Part shown: positions 7,570-13,955 of the stretch, piece by piece
How positions within the stretch are numbered: the stretch's first letter is position 1
Layout of the letters: the number at the start of each line of letters is the position of its first letter
NCBI RefSeq assembly: GCF_014279895.1
Contig: NZ_CP047954.1
Span: forward strand, 1,426,001-1,490,000
Source of the DNA: Synechococcus sp. M16.1
GTDB taxonomy: Bacteria > Cyanobacteriota > Cyanobacteriia > PCC-6307 > Cyanobiaceae
Length of the DNA: 64,000 bases
Reading direction: 5' to 3'
The notes under the pieces: generated by a model
Told to the model about the DNA's origin: nothing
Databases searched by the model: none
The model's input: the letters and a program-made list of their open reading frames with translations, nothing else
Position numbers and translations under genes: made by a program

Positions 7570-7806
7570 TCAGCCCAATGGGCGATGACGACGCAGGGCC
7601 TCTTCCAACAGATAAGCGGCCAGATTGCCGCAACTGCGCCCTTCAGCGAGGGCATGACGCTTGAGGTCATCCATCACCCCGCGGGGCAGGGTGACGTTGA
7701 TGCGCTCGGAACCAGCCGCATCCGCCACCGCAGCCGTGCTGGGAGCCGCGGCCTGGCCTTCAATCCGCTGCTGCAGCTCCTGAACCAGATCCTGAAGGAG
7801 AGACAC
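7570..7806 (-). CDS. Ribbon-helix-helix (CopG/Arc-type) DNA-binding protein
   Basis: A 78-residue protein. An N-terminal helical part (LLQDLVQELQQRIEG) and a short Ala-rich linker precede a ribbon-helix-helix from about residue 35: ERINVTLPRGVMDDLKRHA, a helix break at GRSCGN, then LAAYLLEEALRR. These proteins dimerise through the strand and bind palindromic DNA. The start is the GTG at 7806, embedded in a CACGA-TT-TCGTG palindrome. No toxin-like gene adjoins it, so it is more likely a stand-alone autoregulator than an antitoxin. Confidence 0.75.
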   Translation of the reverse strand: MSLLQDLVQELQQRIEGQAAAPSTAAVADAAGSERINVTLPRGVMDDLKRHALAEGRSCGNLAAYLLEEALRRHRPLG

Positions 7807-7871
7807 GATTTCGTGAAAATATACTCACATCAAATAAACGATATCGTGCTAGACAAGATTGCGTAATCTTG
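7804..7871. promoter_or_regulatory. Three inverted repeats in a divergent promoter region (candidate operators)
   Basis: Three dyads occupy the gap between the ribbon-helix-helix gene and the DUF296-glutaredoxin gene. CACGA-TT-TCGTG lies at 7804-7815, ACGATATCGT at 7838-7847, and CAAGATT-gcgt-AATCTTG at 7854-7871. The first two share CGATwTCGTG and their centres are 33 bases apart, close to three helical turns, as expected for cooperative binding of a ribbon-helix-helix dimer. The segment is far more AT-rich than its surroundings. The dyads are seen; the binding protein is inferred. Confidence 0.5.
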
Positions 7872-7891
7872 GACACACTTTTTGAGGCGCC

Positions 7892-8500
7892 ATGCAACCC
7901 CTGCCGCTGAAGCTTGCTCCCGGCAGTGATCTGCGCCTCAGCCTCGAAGAACTGGCCCAGCGGGACGGCATCAGCGGCTTTGTCCTTGGCGTGGTCGGCA
8001 ACCTGACCAAGGCGTCGTTCCAGTGCCCCGGCCAGGCAGAGCCCACCGTGCTGGAGGGCGATCTTGAGGTAATCACCCTCAATGGAACCTTTTCCCCCGA
8101 GGGCGTGCACCTGCACCTGAGCCTCTCGGATGGGGCCTGTCAGGTGTGGGGAGGCCACCTGGAGCCCGGCACGATCGTGCAGAAGGGCGTCGATCTGCTG
8201 ATTGGCGTGCTGGAGCAACGCGAAGGCCGCCCCGCGCGTCAAACTGCAGCAGCAACTCCAAGGATTGAGATCGCCGTGCTGCCGGGATGCCCCTGGTGCA
8301 GCCGCGCCCTGCGCATCCTGAGAACCCTGGATCTACCCCACAACGTCACCACCATCAACGACGACGCAGCCTTCCAGGCCGTGCAGCAGCGCAGTGGGAT
8401 GACCACCTTCCCCCAGGTGTTCATCGACGGATCAGTGATTGGTGGCTACGACGATCTCGCCGCCATGCAAGCCGCCGGTGAACTCGACGCCCTCCGCTGA
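7892..8500 (+). CDS. DUF296 (PPC) domain fused to glutaredoxin
   Basis: A 202-residue two-domain protein. Residues 1-115 form a DUF296/PPC domain: GVVGNLTKA (33-41) and the His cluster GVHLHLSLSD...GGHLEPG (71-93), whose His residues bind metal in family structures. After a short linker, residues 125-202 are a glutaredoxin with the redox motif CPWC (133-136), the cis-proline strand TFPQVFI (172-178) and the GGYDD glutathione-contact turn (184-188). Glutaredoxins reduce disulfides using glutathione. DUF296 proteins trimerise and are often linked to DNA binding, so a redox-linked role is inference. The gene diverges from the ribbon-helix-helix regulator. Confidence 0.85.
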   Translation: MQPLPLKLAPGSDLRLSLEELAQRDGISGFVLGVVGNLTKASFQCPGQAEPTVLEGDLEVITLNGTFSPEGVHLHLSLSDGACQVWGGHLEPGTIVQKGVDLLIGVLEQREGRPARQTAAATPRIEIAVLPGCPWCSRALRILRTLDLPHNVTTINDDAAFQAVQQRSGMTTFPQVFIDGSVIGGYDDLAAMQAAGELDALR

Positions 8501-8729
8501 TCAGCCGGAGCAGCCACCTCAGAAACAGCCTCCCTTCTGGTCGCTGAAACCCTGGTGGTGCCAGCCCTGGTCGATCATCTCCACGGGAATGCTGATGGTC
8601 GGCGGGTCCTGGGCGCTGCTGCACCGCCTCTGGATCAGCCTTCCCCTGAGCTTGGGCGTGCTGGCCTGGTGGCTTCTGTTTCTGGTGCTCGTGCCCGCCG
8701 CCTACCGGTCGGCCGCAGATCAGGCCTGA
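8478..8729 (+). CDS. Small two-helix membrane protein (DUF6737-like)
   Basis: The GTG at 8478 lies inside the 3' end of the glutaredoxin-fusion gene and gives 83 residues. A proline/glutamine-rich N-terminus contains WSLKPWWCQPWSI, followed by two hydrophobic segments (about 34-51 and 56-75). The KPWWCQPWSI-type start and hairpin resemble a small cyanobacterial membrane family, which I recall as DUF6737. Function unknown. Overlapping translation suggests co-expression with the upstream gene. Confidence 0.6.
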   Translation: MNSTPSADQPEQPPQKQPPFWSLKPWWCQPWSIISTGMLMVGGSWALLHRLWISLPLSLGVLAWWLLFLVLVPAAYRSAADQA

Positions 8730-8920
8730 CGTGAGGCTTCACGGGAGCGCTGCTTCTCATCCAGCAGTTCCCCTTCCAGTTGCTCGATCAAACGACTCAC
8801 CAACGCCTGAAATTCAGGCTGGCAACCACGAAACGCCGCTTTGTGACGGATCGGCTCGTTGCGCATGCGCAGATCCGTGAGCATCAGCTGCAGCGAATCG
8901 ATCCGGGCGTTGGAAGTCAT
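8720..8920 (-). CDS. Small hypothetical protein (66 aa)
   Basis: From the ATG at 8920, a charged, all-helical 66-residue protein (RIDSLQLMLTDLRMRNEP, ALVSRLIEQLEGELLDEKQR) with heptad-like spacing suggesting a coiled coil. It converges with and overlaps the last 10 bases of the small membrane gene. It lies 43 bases downstream of the carotenoid-isomerase-like gene on the same strand. No family recognised. Confidence 0.55.
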   Translation of the reverse strand: MTSNARIDSLQLMLTDLRMRNEPIRHKAAFRGCQPEFQALVSRLIEQLEGELLDEKQRSREASRQA

Positions 8921-8963
8921 GAACTGCGTCGGCGTTCCAGAACGAGGTTATGACGCAGCTGCT

Positions 8964-10499
8964 TCAAAGCTCCAGCTCCCGAAGCAGACTGTTTTGCGTC
9001 TCCCGGCCGAGGACGGCATGGGCCGCCATGGCACCACTCGCCGCAACGGGTGGAATGCCGATCCCGGGGAAGGTGCTGGCACCACAAAGCCAGAAATTGG
9101 CCAGGGGCGTCGTCACGCCCGGGAAGAGACCTTCCGCTGCTGAAAGGGCAGGGCCATAGCTGCCCTGATGAACATTGAGGAAATGGCTGTGGGTCAGCGG
9201 CGTTCCCTCCATGATCAGCTCACAGCGGTCGCGGATGTCGGGAATACGGCGTTCCAGCACCCGCCAGAACACAGCACATCGCTCCTGTTTTCTCTGCTGA
9301 TACGCCGCACTATCGCGCTCCAGATCAGCCCAGAGCTCCCAGGGTTCGCTGGCCGGTGTGTAGGCATGCAGCACATGGCGACCGGCCGGCGCCATCGAGG
9401 CATCCAACACCGACGGAATCGACAACACCACGGCATTGCGCTCGGCGTCGATCCCACGCTCCCAGTCATCCACCCAGACGGTGTGGATCGGCAGATCCTC
9501 CAGCCCCGTGGCATCGAAGCCCAGATGCAGATGCAGGAAGCCATTGCAGGCCGGCGTGGCCTGGCGCTGACGCTGCCACTTCGGCGCCACGGACTCCGGC
9601 AGCAGAGCAAGGGTGGACCAGATGTCGGCATTGCAGATCACCTGCCGCGCCGCAATCTGCGTTCCATCAGCCAGAGTCACACCCACCACACGATCCCCCT
9701 CCACCCGCAGCTGCTGCACCGCCTTGCCCATGTGCAGGCTGCCGCCGTGAGCTTTCAAGCCACGCACCAGGGCCTCAACCACCGCAGCACTGCCGCCAAC
9801 GGGATAGTCGAGATGGGCATCCGGCTCAAACCACTCGCCGAACAGCGTGGCCATGGCTGCGGCGTTGGTGTCTCCCATCGGCATGCCGCTGATCAGGAAG
9901 GAGAGCAGATCCACCCAATGGCGCAGGAAAGGATCGCTGAGGTGACGATCCACCAGGGGCCCAAAAGAACCGGAGAGGTGACGCATCGCCGCAAGATGCG
10001 GCAACAGACGTCCACCACGTTTCAGCAGTTGCGCCATGCCATCCACCCCAGGCCGCAGGGCCAACAAGGGCAAAGCATCGGCAGCGGCGGCAATCGGCTG
10101 GAGCGCCTCAACAAAACGCCGCCATTCAGCGGCCACCTCGGGGCCGCGCAGGCTGCGCACCACAGCCTCAAAGTCGTCGTGCCCAACGGCGATACGCAGA
10201 TCCCCTTCCGGCAACAGCACATCCCAGCTGCGATAGGGAATCACCTCCAGGGTCTGCCCCAGCGCGCGCAACACCTGGGCCAGGGGATTGCTGCTGGGCC
10301 AACGCCCCAGGCCACTCCAGAGGGATGGACCGGATTCGAAGTGGTACCCCTGGCGTTGAAAGCCATGGGCGGCTCCACCGGGTTGGTGATGGGCTTCCAG
10401 CACCAGCACCTCACGGCCGGCGCGGGCACACAAAGCTGCGGCACAGAGTCCGCCGATGCCGCTGCCGATCACCAGAACGTCGACGTCGCTTCTGATCAT
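8964..10499 (-). CDS. FAD-dependent oxidoreductase, carotenoid isomerase (CrtISO)-like
   Basis: 511 residues. The N-terminal Rossmann FAD motif reads VLVIGSGIGGLCAAALCARAG, followed by VLVLEAHHQPGGAAHGF. The C-terminal FAD-contact region includes NFWLCGASTFPGIGIPP (about 475-491). This layout belongs to the phytoene desaturase/carotenoid isomerase superfamily. The PGGAAHGF and STFPGIG signatures fit the CrtISO/CrtH-like branch better than CrtP or CrtQ, but a paralogue acting on another polyprenoid is possible. Carotenoid genes crtE and crtL occur elsewhere in the window. Confidence 0.78.
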   Translation of the reverse strand: MIRSDVDVLVIGSGIGGLCAAALCARAGREVLVLEAHHQPGGAAHGFQRQGYHFESGPSLWSGLGRWPSSNPLAQVLRALGQTLEVIPYRSWDVLLPEGDLRIAVGHDDFEAVVRSLRGPEVAAEWRRFVEALQPIAAAADALPLLALRPGVDGMAQLLKRGGRLLPHLAAMRHLSGSFGPLVDRHLSDPFLRHWVDLLSFLISGMPMGDTNAAAMATLFGEWFEPDAHLDYPVGGSAAVVEALVRGLKAHGGSLHMGKAVQQLRVEGDRVVGVTLADGTQIAARQVICNADIWSTLALLPESVAPKWQRQRQATPACNGFLHLHLGFDATGLEDLPIHTVWVDDWERGIDAERNAVVLSIPSVLDASMAPAGRHVLHAYTPASEPWELWADLERDSAAYQQRKQERCAVFWRVLERRIPDIRDRCELIMEGTPLTHSHFLNVHQGSYGPALSAAEGLFPGVTTPLANFWLCGASTFPGIGIPPVAASGAMAAHAVLGRETQNSLLRELEL

Positions 10500-10543
10500 C
10501 CGCTCAGCATCCGCGACATCATTGTGGTCATTGGCGCAAGACG

Positions 10544-11083
10544 ATGCGCACTCGACTGCTGCTTCCCCTGCTGCTCCTGGCCTTGGCCTGGGGGCAGGAG
10601 CTGATCGACCAACTGCTGTTTGCGGGGCAGTGGAACCTGCCGATGGGGCCGGATCAACCGTGGTGGGGGGTGATCACAGCGCCATTCAGCCATGCCGGCG
10701 TCGGCCACCTGATCTCCAACAGCCTGGCGTTTCTGCCCCTGAGCTGGCTGGTGCTCAGCCGGGGGATGCGCGATTACCTGAGCGTCTGGCTGTCGGTGCT
10801 GCTGATCAACATTCCAGTGGCCCTGTTCTGGCCCGCCCGCAGCCATGGACTCTCGGGCGTGGTGTACGGACTGCTGGGATACCTGCTGCTGATCGGCTGG
10901 CTGGAACGCCGCATCCTCTCCATCGCTCTGGGCCTCGTGGCGTTCTGGCTTTACGGCTCAGCCCTGATCGCCTTGATCCCCGGTGTCTCACCCGCGGGCG
11001 TCAGCTGGATCGGCCACAGCGCAGGGTTCATTGGCGGCCTGGTGGCGGCTCTTGCGGTGTATCGAGAGCCCACTGCCAGGTGA
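10544..11083 (+). CDS. Rhomboid-family intramembrane serine protease
   Basis: A 179-residue polytopic membrane protein of about six helices. The rhomboid active-site signature is intact: H55 and N59 in GVGHLISNS, the catalytic serine S104 in GLSGVVYG (102-109), and the partner H158 in WIGHSAGF. It would cleave transmembrane substrates within the bilayer. There is no cytosolic extension. It is divergently transcribed from the CrtISO-like gene 44 bases away. The ATG at 10544 opens directly into the first helix. Confidence 0.85.
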   Translation: MRTRLLLPLLLLALAWGQELIDQLLFAGQWNLPMGPDQPWWGVITAPFSHAGVGHLISNSLAFLPLSWLVLSRGMRDYLSVWLSVLLINIPVALFWPARSHGLSGVVYGLLGYLLLIGWLERRILSIALGLVAFWLYGSALIALIPGVSPAGVSWIGHSAGFIGGLVAALAVYREPTAR

Positions 11084-11126
11084 AGACAGCCATTGAAGAC
11101 AGCTGATTGAACACCTCCAGTTGAGC

Positions 11127-11858
11127 TCAGCCCTCGGCCAGAACCTCATCGAGAAACGCCAAGGGGCGTTCCATGGTGGCGGAGTAGCCGAGCAGGCTTT
11201 GATCGCGGTGGCAATAGATCACGCTGTCATCGGCGTCGAGCAACACGGTTGCGCCGCGCTGGGTGATGTAGTCGTCACAGGGCACGTAGGTGCGCCAGTT
11301 GCGGAGCACTTCATTCATGTTGCGCAAACGCTTGGTGGCGAGCTCAAACGGTCGCTGGAACCCAGCACCACCGGCCTGGCGGAACAGAGCCCCACGGAAG
11401 CGCGGCAGAGGAAAGGCTTCAACCCACTCTTGATCGTCGAAGATCTGGGCCGCCGAGCGATCTCCGGTGTAACCGCGCAGCACCTCGCGCAGGGTGCCCG
11501 GCGAACCCACGCCGGCGCACATCAGCAGAAAACCAGGCCAGGGCCCACCGGGGAGCTTCAAGCCGCTCTCCAACCCCAGGGCCTGATGCAACAGCGGCGA
11601 TGGATCGGCGATCAGCTGCTGCAGGGGAAAGCCGGTGAAGGCCGCGAAGCGCTCAGCACTGGCGGCGTTGCCGATGCCGAACAGCTGAACCTTGACACCA
11701 AGCGCCGCCAACTGGGGAAGCCTTGGCACCAGCGCCTGGGCGTATTCGATCGAGTCAAAATCCCCCAGCTGACCCTGCACAACAACAAGGCGCTTGCAGC
11801 CGCTCTCCATGCCGGCGACTCCGGCCAGCCGTTGCAGCAGTGGGTCCAGTGGAATCAT
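11127..11858 (-). CDS. AhpC/TSA-type peroxiredoxin-like protein
   Basis: A 243-residue protein with a thioredoxin-fold pattern: RLVVVQGQLGDFDSIEYA, then LFGIGNAASAERFAA, LIADPSPLLHQALGLE and, near the end, VLLDADDSVIYCHRD. The layout resembles the peroxiredoxin-like AhpC/TSA_2 family, which is abundant in cyanobacteria. The usual peroxidatic Thr-x-x-Cys is not evident at the expected N-terminal site, so peroxidase activity is doubtful. It has no signal peptide. It converges on the rhomboid gene. Confidence 0.6.
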   Translation of the reverse strand: MIPLDPLLQRLAGVAGMESGCKRLVVVQGQLGDFDSIEYAQALVPRLPQLAALGVKVQLFGIGNAASAERFAAFTGFPLQQLIADPSPLLHQALGLESGLKLPGGPWPGFLLMCAGVGSPGTLREVLRGYTGDRSAAQIFDDQEWVEAFPLPRFRGALFRQAGGAGFQRPFELATKRLRNMNEVLRNWRTYVPCDDYITQRGATVLLDADDSVIYCHRDQSLLGYSATMERPLAFLDEVLAEG

Positions 11859-11941
11859 GCCGACAGGCTGACATTTCGCCTCCGGAAACGTGGATGGCGC
11901 TTCGCACCGCCTGAGAGAATCAAATTAAAGGAAGGAAGCAG

Positions 11942-12340
11942 GTGGGCAAGAAATCTGGCTTCACAAGTGCTGAGATCGAAGAGATCAAGCGTCTGTATCT
12001 GCAGGAAGGGCGATCAATCCTGCAGATCCCCAAAATCCTGGGCAAAGGCAGTGAAAACTCCGTGCGCAACGCCCTGCACAAGGCCCGGGTGAAGCATGCG
12101 CCCGAGGAACGCACCAAGCTGGAGCGATTCAAGCCCGATCAAGTTTTTGGCAACGTCACCCTTTTAAAACGACTCAAAAAAGCGAAAAAACTGAAGTTCC
12201 ATGCCCGCTGCTCCTGTGGCTACGAATTTGACGTTGACCCATTCCGACTGACGCTGCCGGAACACCACAAAGACAGAATTGCTGCATGCCAGCGCTGCAG
12301 CAAAGCGCAAACAGAGGAGCGCTCCAAGCCTGAAGACTGA
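11942..12340 (+). CDS. Helix-turn-helix plus zinc-ribbon-like protein
   Basis: A GTG start gives a 132-residue basic protein. Residues 8-55 look like a homeodomain-like helix-turn-helix (FTSAEIEEIKRLYLQEGRS, ILQIPKILG, NSVRNALHKARV), close in shape to resolvase-type or mobile-element DNA-binding domains. After a Lys-rich linker (KRLKKAKKLKFH), C90-S-C92 and C116-Q-R-C119 could form a zinc site. It is probably a nucleic-acid-binding protein. The target and family are unknown to me, and no transposase or recombinase gene adjoins it. Confidence 0.68.
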   Translation: MGKKSGFTSAEIEEIKRLYLQEGRSILQIPKILGKGSENSVRNALHKARVKHAPEERTKLERFKPDQVFGNVTLLKRLKKAKKLKFHARCSCGYEFDVDPFRLTLPEHHKDRIAACQRCSKAQTEERSKPED

Positions 12341-12591
12341 GAGAATCAATCAAAACAAGCTCAACAGCGCACACAAAACCAACAAATATTTCAACGGCTT
12401 CACATCAATAAACACAAAATCCCACAAGTCGAATCAACCCTTTCTCCTGCCAGGACAGGGGTTAAGAGCAGAACTTGTATCAAGCTGACGCAGCCTTAAC
12501 AATGGCTAAAGAGCAAGGTATCAAGCGGAACCTTGCTGCATTCGGGCGACGACGTAGAACTCAAAAAGTTTTACTCATCCCTATTCACGCC

Positions 12592-12759
12592 ATGGAACTC
12601 ACTTTCTTGGGCAACAAATATGCAAAAGCTGAAGCAGTATCGACGCGGCCAACAATCCAACTGAAATACATGGGCAAAAGCTATCAGGCTGAGCAGATCA
12701 AATCCGTTCGCAATAGCGTTGCTCTCACCTACCGCGGCGTCTCCTACTTCAAAGTCTGA
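12592..12759 (+). CDS. DUF4278-type small protein
   Basis: From the ATG at 12592, 55 residues beginning MELTFLGNKYAK and ending LTYRGVSYFKV. The repeated pattern L-T-[FY]-x-G-x-x-Y, which also appears as LKYMGKSYQ, is the mark of the short cyanobacterial DUF4278 family. Here it seems to occur three times, as a tiny beta-repeat protein. An in-frame start at 12475 would add 39 less convincing residues. No function is known. The surrounding DNA is AT-richer than average. Confidence 0.6.
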   Translation: MELTFLGNKYAKAEAVSTRPTIQLKYMGKSYQAEQIKSVRNSVALTYRGVSYFKV

Positions 12760-12834
12760 AAAGGCCTTGAGGCAGGGCACTGAGAACGCAGCCGACGTGA
12801 CGGCATAACGCTGCAGGATCGGCACAATGGCGCG

Positions 12835-13071
12835 ATGAGACTTCTGATCACAGTCCTGATCGCGTCCAGTGCTTTGGCCTGGCCGGCAAAGAGTGCGGAA
12901 CCGATCCCCCTCGTGGTGGTTCCCTTCGATGCCGCATGGGGGTCGCGACGTCTTCCCGTTCAGCCCGCAGCGTTGTTGCCGCCACCTCCAATCCCTGGTC
13001 CGACTCCAGCCAGCGAAGCCAACGCTGCACCAAGGCCGCAACGCCAACGCTGGTGCCGGGGTGGCTGTTGA
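12835..13071 (+). CDS. Small secreted hypothetical protein
   Basis: A 78-residue product with a clear Sec signal peptide (MRLLITVLIASSALAWPAKSA) followed by a proline-rich mature part (LLPPPPIPGPTP) and a basic, cysteine-containing end (RQRWCRGGC). It is the first of three consecutive short genes encoding signal-peptide proteins on the plus strand. The mature part is short and low in complexity, so function is open. The frame might also be a decayed gene. Confidence 0.45.
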   Translation: MRLLITVLIASSALAWPAKSAEPIPLVVVPFDAAWGSRRLPVQPAALLPPPPIPGPTPASEANAAPRPQRQRWCRGGC

Positions 13072-13176
13072 ACGGGACTAGCTGCTGAGCGCGGCGGCTG
13101 TTGAACACAGGACGGCTGTCACCTGGAAGCGTTCTGTGTAAACCGAAAGGAGAAGCCCCCCCTTCCAGCCCTAACG

Positions 13177-13395
13177 ATGCGAAACGCGGCGCTGTTGATG
13201 GCGAGCCTCCTTCTGGGATCCATGGCTCTTGCCGGTGGCAAGCGGGCCACAGCCCAAGGGCCGTCCGAGCAGTTCGCCACCGCTGAGGCGATGCGGGTGA
13301 TCCCGAAGGGGGCAACGATCACCAACACCACTTGCAAGAGCATTGATGTGGGAGCCAGCAGCCGCTATCAGTGCACCATCACCTACAGCCCCTGA
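13177..13395 (+). CDS. Small secreted hypothetical protein
   Basis: A 72-residue protein with a signal peptide (MRNAALLMASLLLGSMALA, cleavage near AGG). The compact mature part has VIPKGATITNTTCKS and RYQCTITYSP. The two cysteines could form a disulfide in the periplasm. The stop is 8 bases before the next gene, so the two are probably co-transcribed. No family recognised. Confidence 0.6.
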   Translation: MRNAALLMASLLLGSMALAGGKRATAQGPSEQFATAEAMRVIPKGATITNTTCKSIDVGASSRYQCTITYSP

Positions 13396-13403
13396 GCTGA
13401 TCG

Positions 13404-13697
13404 ATGAAAGGCTGGCGTGCTGCGTGTTTGAGCCTGATCCTGCTGGGGATCCCGGCTGCGGGGCGCGCCGAATCTGATCAGTGTCGCTTGATCGATCAGG
13501 TGCTGAATCGCCTGGGCAACGCCATGGCCATCAACCGTTTGATCATTGCGGAAGGCAAGGACAGCACGGCTGTCGCTGCGGCGAGTGATGCTCTGGCCGA
13601 ACAGAACGAGAGCTACCGGCGCACCAAGCGCCAACGCGCCAAAGCGCCAAAGCCGGCTGCGATGGCTGGCAACGGGACTGACTGGCTGGCTGTATGA
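13404..13697 (+). CDS. Small secreted hypothetical protein
   Basis: A 97-residue protein with a signal peptide (MKGWRAACLSLILLGIPAAGRA). The mature region is helical (DQCRLIDQVLNRLGNAMAINR, AVAAASDALAEQNESYRR) and is followed by a very basic tail (KRQRAKAPKPAA). It is probably periplasmic, with a helical hairpin and a cationic tail. Together with the preceding gene it forms a two-gene secreted unit. Function unknown. Confidence 0.55.
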   Translation: MKGWRAACLSLILLGIPAAGRAESDQCRLIDQVLNRLGNAMAINRLIIAEGKDSTAVAAASDALAEQNESYRRTKRQRAKAPKPAAMAGNGTDWLAV

Positions 13698-13745
13698 CTC
13701 ACTGGCTCAGGCCAGGCAAGCTGGTGAAGCGCTGATCGAGAGACC

Positions 13746-13955
13746 TTGGCCGTCACCGTCTGCCAGAACTGCGGAAGCCGCCGGTTTCGTGCCGACCGAT
13801 CCATGGCCGGGCGGCTGGTCTGTCAGAACTGCGGCCTTGCGGCCGGTAGCCGAGCTGCACGGTCCACACCGGACATCAGGCGGCGCAGCAACGCAAAACG
13901 CTGGCTGGTGATCCTGCTGATCGCGGCGATCGTGCTGGTGGTGGTCACGTCGTAA
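13746..13955 (+). CDS. Zinc-ribbon membrane protein (69 aa)
   Basis: A TTG at 13746 gives MAVTVCQNCGSRRFRADRS and, after a short spacer, LVCQNCGLAAGSR: two CxxC knuckles that form a classic zinc ribbon. A basic linker and a C-terminal membrane helix follow (WLVILLIAAIVLVVVTS). This is the layout of small zinc-ribbon tail-anchored proteins. It converges with and overlaps pepN by 11 bases. Confidence 0.7.
   Translation: MAVTVCQNCGSRRFRADRSMAGRLVCQNCGLAAGSRAARSTPDIRRRSNAKRWLVILLIAAIVLVVVTS

Noticed and set aside
7570-7806. Antitoxin of a toxin-antitoxin pair
   Set aside because: The ribbon-helix-helix gene has no adjacent small toxin-like frame. Both neighbours are unrelated proteins.
9168-10604. 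478-codon open frame antisense to the CrtISO-like gene
   Set aside because: The minus strand carries clear FAD motifs. The plus-strand product is composition-biased and ends inside the rhomboid gene.
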